Shown in pieces: positions 50,641 to 63,951 of a stretch of DNA of 64,000 nucleotides. Each line of letters begins with the position of its first letter. Positions within the stretch are counted from its first letter, which is position 1. The translations under genes were made by a program, and so were the position numbers. The notes beneath the pieces are model-generated. The model searched no databases and was not told the origin of the DNA. It saw only the letters and a list, made by a program, of their open reading frames with translations. The DNA is from Prunella strophiata (Eukaryota; Chordata; Aves; Passeriformes; Prunellidae), in NCBI GenBank assembly GCA_036583965.1, contig JAZBQD010000030.1, positions 85,874,800 through 85,938,799 of the forward strand. The letters run 5' to 3'.

Positions 50641-52804
50641 ATTCTCTTGAAGATGAAGTTGATGAGAAGTCTCCATAACTGATGAGAAATCTACAGTGGC
50701 TCAAATACTTGCAACTCTGTGGACTTAGGCAAATTTACTATTTTGATTATTTATTTTTCTGGAGTGCTTGTGGGGTCTCCAGTTTTCCTAAAGAATCATA
50801 TAACTTTTTTAAAATGCCACAATTTTTTTTTTTTTTCATGAGACAGAGATTTCCTAGATTTTTGTTAGAGCTACCCATATTGTAAGACTATGAATTTTAC
50901 TGTGAGAAAAAGATATCTTTTGAGTAGCAGCACTAGATATTTCATTGTCTTATATATATCATTAAACACTTGTGGCCCTTTTATTGCTGTGACAGTCAGT
51001 GAAGAGTGCTCGGTCATATCAAGTTTTTAATTGACTACTTAGATTACTTAAAAAATTCAGATTGCTTGCATAAATTTAAACAATTGGGCACAACCAACAA
51101 CTGGCAAGCAAGACTGGGCAAGCCCAGATGGACTCTGACCTTATCTTCTTCCTAAAGAGATTGAATTTCCACTTTTTAGGCTTCATACATACCAGAAGAA
51201 AGAATCAAATACATTATCTTTTTTTTTTTGGGGTTCTGATAAGTTATGTAGCCTACTTTTTTTTAATCTAATTCTGAAATGTAAAGAAGTCAGAAGTCAG
51301 CTAAAGGAACAAGGAAACGAAGTGTGGCAGTTTTGCCATCCCTCATTGTTGTTATTCAACCAGCTCAAATTTTCTGCCTAAAAGCTAATACAGAGTTTTT
51401 TTGCTGCACTTGTGTTGTCTGCCCAAATGGCTTCTAACTGGGCGCTGTCAAGAGTACTCGGTCTCCATCTGTGACATGTATGTGTCAGACAGAGCATGCA
51501 TAAAAGGACACTGTTTCTAACTGCTCAGAAGGAGCCCAGCAAGCCACCAGGGCTCAGGGCAAGCCCAGCCAGGGTCTTTTGCTGGTAAATTCATTGTGCT
51601 GACTGACAGTGCCCTGCAGGTCTCACTATTCAAGGGAAGGGTGAACTTTCTCTACAGGAAAATGAGCTTTCGTTTTCACCTCCAATTTTCACCTCTGAAT
51701 TTTGGTGACCATCTCAGATAGCAAAAGTTCTCAGCCTGAGCCATTCCAAATGTCCCTCCTCCTCCTCCAAAAAAAAAAAATTCTCCTTGCTATTCTGCAG
51801 AAGATCTTAGTTTTAATCCAGTACTGACCTTGGACTATCTAATGATCTTCACGTGCTACCAAGCTCTGAAATAAGCATCTAATTTTTCATTTAACTATAC
51901 AAGACTAAATATTTAGTTTAATTATTTGTGGGTGGCCATCCATTCTTAATCAGCTCAGAAAATCAATATTTATTGTATTTGTGGAAAACAATATTTAAGG
52001 CTGGAATAGCTTATTAATGAAATAAACCTATATTTTCTCATTACTTCACATTTGTTTGGTTTTAGAGAAAAGTTATTATACCATTTAATCATTGGAAATT
52101 GCTGAACTGGAAGTTTTCAAAATTTCCCTAATTTGAAGTCACAAAAAATTTAATCATGTCCCAAAGCACCCTCTTCATATATTCTGTCCCTGAGTATATA
52201 TGTTAATGTGCATTAATTATACTCTTCCTGAGCACTGTACATGTTTCTGACATGAGGATTCTACATTACAGTGAAGGATTATTGTACTTTTTAGGCCCAC
52301 TGCAGCTACAGCAGCTTCAATCACTTTAATATATTTTATTACAAGTAGCATTTAATTAACAGTACATCTACTGTCCATGTGAAGGATCCAATACTGCACA
52401 GGTTTAGGCACATTCTTAATTTTGTGCACTCTGGATAGTCCTATGGAACTGATGGTTTTGTTAAAAGAATAGGATTCTAACCCCCAAAAAACCACTTAGA
52501 CTTTCACTGCTGCATGAAGTGGCTGGCACTGCAGAGGCATGAAAGAAGGATGAGAACTGTGGCTGAGAAAAAGAAGATATTTTGGGCAGGATCAAATTAA
52601 TTTAATTTCTGCCTATATTTTAGTTTTTAAAAAGAATCAATTTGCTGGTACTGGAAGATATTAGTTTGTGTACCTGAAGAAGCCTTCTTAATATGCTGAG
52701 GTATCTCCTGCAGGGCAGGTTTAAAGTGTTTGTATAGGACAGTAAGCAACTGTGTTGGGATTGGAGCTTTTACCTCCTCTATTGTGAAAAAGAATCTTTC
52801 AAAG

Positions 52805-52808
<4 letters not shown>
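50641..52808. other. Unannotated AT-rich sequence
   Basis: No gene recognised; T- and A-tracts lie near 50823-50836, 51222 and 51769. Confidence 0.4.

Positions 52809-52835
<27 letters not shown>
52809..52835. repeat. (AT)13 microsatellite
   Basis: A perfect AT dinucleotide run. Confidence 0.95.
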
Positions 52836-54345
<1,510 letters not shown>

Positions 54346-54437
54346 GCAATTCCCTTTCTGTGAAACCACTAGGTGGAGATGTAGGTTTACCAAGCTAGGA
54401 TTGCAATAAGCTTTAAAAAGAAGATTGAAACACGCCT

Positions 54438-54440
<3 letters not shown>

Positions 54441-54464
<24 letters not shown>
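54441..54464 (+). repeat. Poly(A) tract, 24 A
   Basis: An uninterrupted run of 24 A about 95 bp right of the TATC array. Confidence 0.95.
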
Positions 54465-54468
<4 letters not shown>

Positions 54469-56987
54469 TACCAGATTGATAAATTATGTATCTTGTTGGT
54501 TACAAATTCCAACACATCTTTGAAGGAGGAAAAATGGGAAAAAACTAAATGCTCAGTTGTAAAATTGTCCAAGCAAATTATTATTTTTTAAGACACAAGT
54601 TCTGATGTTTAAGACTGAGAGAATAATCGCTTCATGTTATAAATTGTCTGCTGCCAATACACACACATTTTCCTTTATTCTTCTACCAGCTGCTAGCTCA
54701 TGCTATCAGTGGTCAGGAACAAACAAACCAAAACTACCCCCAAATTTTTTAGCCTGCTTTCAAACTTTCAAACCAGTGGATATATGCCAGCATCTGGCAG
54801 ATTTCAGGACTGTTTGCTGAAGTTGAGGGAATTACTTTTAATTCTGGCACTTTTTCAGCAGCATCCTGATATCTGGTATAAGATGTAAAAAACAAAGTAT
54901 GATATTCTGAGCTGCTTCCTTTAAAATAAGACATGCTTCTTTCTGTCTTTCTGCCATATATGGTTAATCACTGAAAACAAAAATAAGAAGTCAAATTAAA
55001 GAGTTGTTTATTTGTATTGCTTCCACTTTCCTTCTACATAAGCCTTTTCTGATTCTACTACTGATCTATGTGCACTACAGTCTCCCACATCAGACAACAA
55101 GAATCTGGCCATTTTACATCAGGAAAGAAGGATTCAGAATTCATTCTTCTGTATTTCTCCTTTTATTTGAAAATGCTCAAGCAGCTCATGTTAGGTTTTA
55201 TGATGGGTAGAAAAAACAAGTGCAATCTTTACTTCCACCCCTCAGCATCAAAAAGAAGTTCACTAATGTAGTCTATCCTGCCTTCAGCTTCATGTAAGAA
55301 TTCTGTAAATTTTTCTTCTTTTTTTGTTACTGTAACTTTCAAAATCCTGTTATAGAAAGGATGTGGAAATTAGCTCAACTCCTTTAGAAACATTAGAAAA
55401 AGAAATGCGTGGCAGATATTAGTTTGTTAAAGGTCAATATCTTCATAAAAATGACCTCTCCTTTTCTTTAACCTTGGATATGGACCTGCTTTTAGCCAAG
55501 TGTCTGAGATTTAATACCATTTACTACAGGCCCTGTAATTCTGCTAATAGTGTGTGAAAGTCTTAGGTGTAAGTGAGTAAATCATATATCAATTCTAGCT
55601 TTTTTTTCTTTCTGATTTCTGTCAAAGTCTTCTTGATTAGTGAGAAAAAAATTGGGAATGATACTTCAGAAGTAAAAATTGAGAATTGCAGTGTTTTAGA
55701 TTACATTGTTCAGTGATGTTATTATTTCTGTCAGTGCCTGCAATTTCTAGGGCTATTTCTAGGGAAGACAGCAGAAATGGGAGTAACTACTAAATATTTG
55801 AACAAATTAGGTCAAAAGAAGAGAGGCACTTCTTTTTCTGCTAGAAAACTCTTTAGACTCCCACCATCTGACAAACTCCCAGAACTGGCAATGCAGGGTC
55901 CTGCAGCTGTATTCATCATATTCAAGGGAAAATGCAGGCTGCTAGGAAGATAAACAATGAAGCTCTTCCAATAGCTAAAACCATAGAAGAGGAACAATTA
56001 TAGTAAGAAATATAAGAAAGGGGAGCTTCTTTAACAAGTGATATTCTAATTTTGCAGTAGGTGTATCCTTATATCTTAAAAAACAATTATTTGTCATACT
56101 CTTATCCTACCCTTCCACATTGCAGTGCTTCACAATTAATGCTGTTAATAATAAAATGGGAATCCTCATTATTTATGTGGACTAAAAATTTCAGGCTTCT
56201 TCAGGATAAAGTACTTCAGATCTTGCATGGTGAAAATAAGATTATTAATTGTTTTATTTTTGAGTATTATCATAAGTCCTAAGAAACAGAGGAAGATAGA
56301 TAAATCAGTGCTAAGCAGAAATGCAAAAGGAAACCTTGTTGGGGAGGTGTCAGAGTTCAGTTTTTGACTTAAAGGACTGTGTGATTTATTAATATTATAA
56401 AAAATATCTGGCATTGTATAAATACATGCATCTACACAAGCTACAAGTTATGGTGTGCAGAAAAAAAGAAAGAAAGGGAGAAAGATCCCTGGGTTGGATA
56501 GAAAGGATAAGGTTAAAGCTTCAATTTGCAAAGCACTGCTTTCAGGAAGAATCTTTGTGTTTTGAGAAGCAGAAAGAGTCACTGAGGTGAGAGTATTTCA
56601 ACTGATGAAGAGCAGCCTGCCTGCCTCCAGGCTAACACTTTAGCTCCATCCCAACTAAAACTTGGGTTTGTTATAATCCAGTTCAGATCCTTACCCCAAC
56701 CAACCCCCGCTTCCGCCTTCTCAGCCGACAATCTGCCCATCTTTTCATCCTACATTAGCTCTGAATGCCTCCTAATCAGTTACAGATTTATAAGGACTAC
56801 GAAGAGCCCCTGCATTAAACAGCTTTTTCTCCTCAAATGTTGAATATTAAGTTCTTCTTTCAAAGCATTGCCTACTGTGGTCACACATACACTTACAGAG
56901 GTACTCGCCAAAATAACCCAGCACAGAATTAAGGCTCTTCTGACAGTTGGGGAAAAGAAAGATTTCATCTCAATCTGAATGAAAAGG
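54465..56987. other. Unannotated sequence
   Basis: AT-rich. Short frames at 54605-54934, 55004-55271 and 56061-56414 have no domain and occur on both strands. No gene is supported. Confidence 0.4.

Positions 56988-57020
<33 letters not shown>
56988..57020 (+). repeat. Poly(A) tract, 33 A
   Basis: An uninterrupted run of 33 A; no retrocopy was recognised beside it. Confidence 0.95.
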
Positions 57021-57022
<2 letters not shown>

Positions 57023-57439
57023 AAATAAAAAAATAGTGTTTGGCAGGTGACTTTTTTGCTTCTAGTTTGTAATGTTGCCTCTTAACTCTTTACAAGCTAC
57101 AGTCCAAGTTTGCCTCGAGTCACACCCCCTTTAATGTCCCCTTAACAACAGGCCAGATTGGAATAATAAACTGAAAGGGGCAAGAGTTTTCCAGCTTTAA
57201 GATTTAGGTTGCAGCACAAAAGCTGCGTACCTGAGTTCCCAGTTTCTCTGTCAATCTCCCCTCACAAACAACCTTCTTATCTTCAGCTCTCTCTTTAAAA
57301 CTAAAGAGAGAGACCTAAGACCGTTGGACTAAGTTAAAATATCTTCCACCGAGCTGTCCCTGGTTTTAGTGTCTGATACATGCAATGCGCAGGCTCCAAT
57401 GCAGAAACATCCTAACTCACAGCCACTGTAACAAACTGG
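57021..57439. other. Low-repeat sequence with hairpin
   Basis: Repeat-poor sequence with some retained CpGs (CTCGAG, GACCGTTG, CACCGAG, ATGCGCAG), possibly regulatory. It contains the inverted repeat at 57287-57312. Confidence 0.35.
57287..57312. repeat. Perfect inverted repeat, 11-bp arms
   Basis: CTCTCTCTTTA and TAAAGAGAGAG are separated by a 4-nt AAAC spacer. It could form a hairpin in single-stranded DNA or RNA; there is no following T-run to suggest a Pol III terminator. Confidence 0.8.
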
Positions 57440-57472
57440 AGGGCACGGGGAGGGGGGAGGAGAGGGGGGAGG
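57440..57472 (+). repeat. G-rich purine tract with G-quadruplex potential
   Basis: G-runs of 3, 4, 6 and 6 within 33 bp, separated by 1-5 nt. Confidence 0.75.
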
Positions 57473-58698
57473 ACCACCCTCTGACGATCACATCTGAGGA
57501 AAACAGACATTCCCCTCACCTTGAAACCCTCTCTACTTTTAGATGAGAATACATTTGATCAAAACACGATGCCATTCATCTTATGTGGCTGTTTGTCGAT
57601 CATAGCTCCTGGAAGGATAAGCAAACCCTATGGAAAGGCATTTATCTAAATTATCCTGATAAAATGCTATCACTCTGTGGGAAAAGAAAAATGAGGCAGA
57701 ATGCTAGTTTCTACCCAATTATACTAACCTGAAGGAAAATCAGGATGTGAAGTTGAGCTACACTTAACAAAAGTTGGAGCCTTGGTTTCAAAAAAGAAAT
57801 ACTTTCTTTAAATGAACTTCCTCCTTCGTGAGGATTCAGTCTGTTCAAAAACAAAAAGCAAAAAAGATTAAAAATATGAACTGCCTCTCCCGTTCAAACA
57901 GCACATAGTTAGTATTTGTGACTTTCCCCTTGACAATTAGATAAGAAGATAAATGCATAGTTTCTCTTAATTAGCCTTTCTTAATTAAAAACACCAGAGG
58001 TATTTGTGATCATAATGAACTCTTCTGACAGAATGGTCACTTGTTCTTCTGGATGTCACTCCATGAAAATTAGATTTATTTTTTAAAGGGGTAGAAATTC
58101 CGTGCTAAGAAAAAAATAAATGATGCCCGCAAAACAGTGTCCCCTTGGTTATATCTGAATGAGATGGATGTGTATCTTGTGGGTTTTAGAATGGTGTGGG
58201 GCAGTATTAGCCATCATTAGCACCCCAGTATGGATCCAATTCACTAATTACTTATGCTGTCTTGGTTCACTGAGATTTAAGTACCAAGTCAATCCCATTA
58301 TCTGCAGTCTCCCAAGCTTGCCAGAGTCATCCGTCTTTTATGGAAAAAAAAAGCACAAGGGTTATCAATAGGACCCTGAAATACTTGGGATTTTCCCACT
58401 TCAGGAGGAGGCAAGATTAGTCCTGACTAAAGTTGCATCTTCTCTAAGCTGCTACTTTGGATGTGATAAAAGTGAATGCTGACAATTATCCATTACTACA
58501 TAAAGAGTAGGAGAGAGAGAGAAGGAGGCAAGAGCAGTGAGGAGAGAAGTCTGCCACACACGCCTGCATCTGTCCTACGGTCGCAGGCAGCTTTTCATAC
58601 CACCTCAGAGCTACAAATTACAATTCATCTGTTACAAACACATGATAATATAGTCAGAAATCAGAAATTAAAATATTCCAACGGCCTCGGGCCTCCTC
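57473..58698. other. Unannotated sequence
   Basis: No gene recognised. Partly CpG-retaining and repeat-poor; parts may belong to the regulatory cluster to the right. Confidence 0.35.
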
Positions 58699-58763
58699 AG
58701 AGAGATAGAGAGAGGGAGAGAGGCTGAGAGGGAGAGAAGGAGGAGGGAGAGGGAGAGTGAGGA
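58699..58763. repeat. Polypurine (GA)-rich tract
   Basis: About 65 bp almost wholly of G and A (GAGAGA, GGGAGA, GGAGGGAGA units). Such tracts can bind GAGA-type factors or adopt triplex structure. Confidence 0.9.
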
Positions 58764-58819
58764 GTATGCCGAGCCCCTGCACTGCCTGTGTTGTTTGTGC
58801 CCTCCCTTCTCCATCCTAC

Positions 58820-59250
58820 ATGTTTAATGTCTGCGGCAGTACCGAGGCCTTGTCTGTTTGGGATGGTTGATTGACATCTGCTCTGCCGAGAGGAAGGAAC
58901 TGGCAGCTATTGGCAGCACTGTCACGTTCATTTGCACACTTTATGAAGCAGCAGTGTGGCTACTAATACAAAAAGAAATCTTCTAAGCAGCATGACATCT
59001 CTTGGAATGGAATATTTGTCTTTACAAATGATTGCACTGCTGCCAGTACTTGACATGGTGCTCGCAAACATGTGTAATTGTTGGAAGTGTAATGATGATT
59101 ATTTGCATATTTAATGTTCAAACAAGTACTGGAGAAGCAACTTAGACTAAACCTTTTATGGGGAGGATTTAAATATGTTCAGCATCAGCCTGATGAGTCC
59201 CAGAAAAGAGTCGGGGGTCTGAGAGGAGAGCTCACGAGCATGGTTGCTGT
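58820..59250. promoter_or_regulatory. Candidate conserved developmental enhancer
   Basis: Repeat-free block following the GA-rich tract. Motifs visible: TGATTGACA at 58868-58876 (PBX/MEIS-type composite), octamer ATTTGCAT at 59101-59108 (POU-type), a second ATTTGCAC near 58929, TCACGTTC, and retained CpGs (TGCGGC, TACCGAGG, GCCGAG, CTCGCAAAC, GTCGGGG). Composition shifts clearly from the flanking AT-rich DNA. No open frame with a domain was found, so a non-coding role is favoured. Not verified by conservation. Confidence 0.45.
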
Positions 59251-61961
59251 ATGAGAGGGAGTTTAAGAAATCACCCTGGAATGTGACACTTTTATAGGTT
59301 TATTTTGAGACAGATTTCATATAAATTCCTCTCCCATTCATTTTAATTGCTCAAAATTATATTTAAACATAATTATACGAAAATTTAGGAATGATCTACT
59401 TATCATGTGTCTGAAATCAGCCAAACAGCAAACTGAGGAAAGTAGATGTGCAAGCACATGTTTACCAGTAACATCAGTTTACAGAAAGCCTGTGCATGAT
59501 GGCAATGGCAGTCATTTTAAGTCTTTGGTGTAAGTGTGAGGAGGTCATGGGAGGGAGGCTTAAAAACCCTTTTTCCTGGGCTGGAAGTGCAGCGCTGAAC
59601 ATTTGTGCTGGAAATCAGAGCCATGCCCAGCTTGATATAAGAGGGCTTTCCTCCCTGTAGAGAGCACTTCTGTTTCTGCCTTAGAAAGAGACTTTTTACT
59701 TTCCTGTTCCATATTATTTTTCCTCTTTTTAAAATCTCGTGACACAGAGACCTATTCAGCACGCAGGCACACGTGTGTACGCAGGCATGCACAGCTGCAT
59801 GTATGAAGGGGAAAATATTTTACAAAAGGGCTCTCCAACACAGCAGAAAGAACACTTTTTAAGGCAATATGGTTCCCCTGGGATGGATACACACTGGTTT
59901 ATAACAGTGAAATAATTTCAGATGATATAGATACATGAATGGCAATTTAGCCCTTCACCTTAAGAAGAATTTCTCTAACTGAGGACTTCATCTCTCAACT
60001 ATTTTTCTGACCTTAAAGAGATGTCTTCTCCATTTGAAACGTTCCCTTTTTAAAATATTTATCTTAGCAATTAGCTTTCATCTCCCCACTCTACCCCAAC
60101 TCTCCTTCCTTCCCACCTTTTAATCTCTTTCCCTTCCTTTCTCTTTTTTTTTTTTTTTGTGTGGTCTCAGTACCAAGAGATTTATAATCACCAAATCCTA
60201 CATTGTTTGAGGGGCAGCACAATAAACTTGACTCAATTATCATGCTGTAAATTGATTTAAAAAAAAAAAAATCTGATGAATGAATAGAGACTGAATATCT
60301 TTGTCTCTGACCCTGTCGTATCATCAGCAATTCTCTGGCAGGACTCCTACATGATTGACAATGCTGCTAATGAACACTGTCTTAGGCCATGTAATGATTT
60401 ACCTGCCATGAACAAGGTTTGGCAATGCTACCTTTGCATACCCATCAAAAAATTAGTCCTTTAAAAACCACATGTATTGTCTTGAAACACAGAAGTGTCT
60501 GGAAATTAATAGAAAAGTGGAGGCACAAGATAAATACTTGTCTGATCATTAAGTTAATTAGGATTGTTTTGTTGCTTATCTTGTTCCAAAAGCACTCCCC
60601 CTCTATTTATTTTAGCCACCTGTTGTCTCATCCTCACAAGAAGGCAATATGATCCTTTATCTGACCAGCTACTACCTTATTATTTACCTTGGCCAACAAC
60701 TAATCCAGAGAGTATTCTGCTGACTGTGGTTGCAACCATTCCTCCCTACTGAATGTAAGTTGGACCTTTGTATTTGTTTTTTATTTTAATTTTTACACTC
60801 ACTCTCAGACCATCTGCTTGCTCTGATTTTTCTTCTAAGAAGCTGAAGGTACAGAAAAGTTTGTACTACATCTAGTGCTAACATGCAGCTCATTGGTGTT
60901 CTGACTCTAACTCCAGATCCTAAACAATCCTCCTCACCATACAAAAAGGGAAAATGCTATGGTGTGAAGGACCCCTTTGTTGACCACAGGTGTATACAAC
61001 ACCCACTAGTCCCTGAGCAGGATTCTGGAAGAAGGGTAGTTATGTTGCTTTGTCAGCAATAAAAAGGGTCTTTTACTTCTTCAGGCACTGTGAAACAGCC
61101 AAACCCATGTTTGCTGGTTCATTGAACACTACTCATGGGGTGTGCGTACTCCAGGTACATTCCACCAAATATAACTCACCTGAAATACAGTCTTGCATTT
61201 TTGTAAGAAGCTAATTGCTTGCCTAAAGAAATGAGAGTGAGGGCAGGGCCACTGGAGGGTGGCTAGGGAAAGTGATGTTAAAGAGAGGAGGGGCTCATGA
61301 AAGAAGCAGACTGCAAAGTTGAATTTAGTTCCTTATGAAATTCTTTGAAGAAGCAAAAGTATTTAAAAAACATATGACAATAATTAGCAGTATTTCTTTG
61401 GGGATTTGCTTGTTTGACCTTAGCCTTTTAATCTGTCAAAATATGCTAATAAGCCTGACAGACAGAAAGATAAAATACAGAGACAGATGAACTAACTGAG
61501 AAAACATCAGTACAATGCTGAATATACTTGTGGAAAAAGAAAAGAAAAAGAGTGCAATTAAACATTACCTCAAGGCTTTGATGACATGCTCACTATCAGG
61601 GAAAAGTTGCCTTCAAATTGGAGGGAGTGTATACATGAGATCCCTAAGACTGTAACTGGCATCTGATTGTTTTCTTTTGAATAGAGAGGCATTTTTTCAA
61701 GTTCATTTTCCGTCTCAAATTTTAATCTAACATATTGAAGCACCACTTTCTGCACATTGCCTTACTGCTGGGGTTCACTGGGCATGTAACAATTCATAAC
61801 TTAATGGCTTGAGAATCCTAGAGCTGTTGAACAGGCAGACAAGAGAGCTCTTTCTGGGTTCTTTCTGGCTTGAACACCTTTGAAGAGCCTTGGTTTCCAA
61901 TGGTAGGTTGTATGGGTTTTATTTTTTGGGGGTTTTTTTTGATTGTTTTTTGGTTTTTTTA
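59251..61961. other. Unannotated sequence
   Basis: No supported gene. Short T- and A-tracts lie near 60147-60159 and 60259-60271, and a G/T tract at 61915-61960. Frames at 59517-59792 and 60419-60752 lack domains. Confidence 0.4.
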
Positions 61962-61988
61962 TGTGTGTGTGAGAGAGAGAGAGAGAGC
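61962..61988. repeat. Compound (TG)n(AG)n microsatellite
   Basis: A short TG run passes directly into an AG run of about nine units. A G/T-rich tract (GGGGGTTTTTTTT type) lies immediately left. Confidence 0.9.
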
Positions 61989-63267
61989 TTTCAGGCTATC
62001 TCTGTAAAGCCAATGAGGATGATGGTCCCCAAAACAACCACTTTTAAGAATCAATCTATTCTTCATTCAAGGTGAGCTGCACAATAAGGAGTAACTCAAC
62101 AGTAGTAAATGGCAACACATGGGTCAGTTCTTTTAGGACACAGGAAAACAAGTTTAAATTTTCCTGGTTTTATTTGTTCTTTACAAAGTAAGTGGTTCTG
62201 TCTTCTCACTATAAATCAGAGGACTGTGGATGGTACTAAAATAAGGTCATATCATAACAACAGGCATTTAGAGAAGTGTCATCTTTCCCTACATGTAAAG
62301 CTTCTCAAGCCCTTCTATTGAAAAAACCTGAAAAACTGCCTGACAGTGTTTTGTTTCTCATTGATACCAGCTATCTCCAGATGACCAGAGAGCCCTTCTC
62401 CAAAATCAGAAATATGATGTTGTGATGATCTTCAGTAAGATAGTCATTCTTGCTTCCACTCTTAACAAATTACAAAGAAGAGGTTAAAAAATTTATCTGG
62501 GCTAAGGTTCTCTCCACATCTTAGTGTACTAGGACCTGTTTCCTGATGGTGAAGATAAGAATTATTGGAGCCATAGAAAAAAAACTTAGGCCTACTTTCC
62601 CTTTCAGATATCCTGTTGCCATGAGCTCTAAACCAAGAAATTAAACCTAAATCAGGATGTAGACTTCTCTTTGCTGTGTGACTAAGTTGGGCAACTCACT
62701 TCCATGAAGTGAGACTGTGAAGGAGTTCTTCAAAATAAAATGTTTGCACATTGTATATCAGTGTATCTTATTTCCTGACAGGACATCTGATACTCAGCTT
62801 TTCCATACAGCCAAATGAAACATGACATTTAAAACCCCCTTTTTTTTCCCAATGAGTGAGCTACCCACCCCACTTAAGCTCCCTAAAAATATACAGAAAA
62901 TGAAACACAGACATGTCTTAGCAGCCAGAAGTGTGTCTGAAATTACTGCCTTTGCAAAGCTTTTACACTTAGTCAACTTTATAATCACTTAAAGAGCTCA
63001 TCCAAGATTGGATTTTTAAAGATGTAGCTAAGGGCTTTCTTCCTCTCTCTGAGCCAGATGCACAATTACAAGCCAAAAATTAAACCCAATTAAAATTTAA
63101 AAAGAAGTGAACATGGTCTAGCTGGAGGAAATACCTGGGGCCTACTGTCAAGGAACTGAGTGACCTGCCACATCCAGTGTCTCGCACCAGCACCTAGGAG
63201 TTCAGTGAGCATGGTGATCTGCACAGTGCATGGGACACAGTTCCATCACTGCTTTTCTGATTGACCA
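61989..63267. other. Unannotated sequence
   Basis: AT-rich DNA approaching the CpG island; no gene recognised. Confidence 0.4.
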
Positions 63268-63740
63268 TCGGGGCTTTGCTTTTGCTCCACGTTCCCTGCA
63301 GAACGTGACGCCTGCTTCTCGAAGCGAAGGGAAGGGGAGCCGACATCCCAGCCAGGCTCTGCCACGGGCAGCGGCAGAGTGTCCCTCTCTTTGGATTACT
63401 CCCAGCAGCCACCTTGATGCCAAACCTCCCGAGACGTGAGGGTGCGGAGAGGGGCAGCAAGGCACCTTCAAGGACGAGCATCCCCCTGGTCCCCATCTCT
63501 CCCAGACCCACCCGCAGCCGCCCCAGCCCTCGGGGCCCGGCCGCGGCTCCCGGCCCCGCCGGCCGTGTCCCGGCTCCGGAGGGGCCGCGGGAAGGGCCGG
63601 GAAGGGCCGGGAAGGGCCGGGAAGGGCCGGGAAGGGCCGGGGGAGGGGAGCCGGGCCGGGCCGGGCCGGGGGCTGCGGGGCGGGGTAGCGGCGCCTTTTC
63701 TCCCCGGCGGCTCGGAGAGGTGGGCCGGGGCTTTCAGAGG
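63268..63740. promoter_or_regulatory. CpG island, probable promoter
   Basis: An abrupt switch from AT-rich to strongly GC-rich, CpG-dense sequence (many CCGG, GCGG and CGCGG sites), peaking at 63520-63720. Unmethylated CpG islands of this type usually mark vertebrate promoters. Direction cannot be fixed: no convincing TATA box or coding first exon was seen. Overlapping Pro/Arg/Gly-rich frames on both strands (up to 193 codons on the minus strand, 63202-63783) are expected when stop codons are depleted by GC richness, so none is called as coding. A weak donor-like GAGAG|GTGGGC lies at 63715-63725. Confidence 0.6.
63589..63671 (+). repeat. G-run array: (GAAGGGCCGG)5 then (CCGGG)n
   Basis: Five perfect tandem 10-mers (63591-63640) put GGG runs exactly 2 nt apart, alternating AA and CC spacers, from 63589 to 63643. 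After a short GGGAGGGGAG link, CCGGG units repeat to about 63671. More than 12 G3 runs in under 90 bp is a strong G-quadruplex-forming array on the plus strand, inside the CpG island. Confidence 0.9.
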
Positions 63741-63930
63741 GGCTGACAGATCTGAAGTTTTGGAGGCTGAATGAAAGAAACACTCAGCTAACAAAACAGT
63801 GCGCCACAGAAGAAGTTTCATCTGGTCTGGCCAAATCCCTCCTTTCTTTCCATCTTTTCTCTCCTAATAACAGCTGCCCTCTCATTCCCTGTTACTCCGC
63901 TGTGAAGAACAAAACCTCCCTCTGACTATC

Positions 63931-63951
63931 TGTTTTTCTTTTCTTCCCCAG
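63931..63951 (+). other. Possible 3' splice site
   Basis: A polypyrimidine tract (63931-63949) ending CCCCAG at 63951, with a CTGAC branch-point-like motif at 63922-63926. If real, an exon would start at 63952 and leave the window after about 49 bases. Chance occurrence is common. Confidence 0.25.

Noticed and set aside
63202..63821. 193-, 117-, 112- and 110-codon Pro/Arg/Gly-rich frames in the CpG island
   Set aside because: They overlap on both strands, have no domain, and are expected where GC richness removes stop codons.
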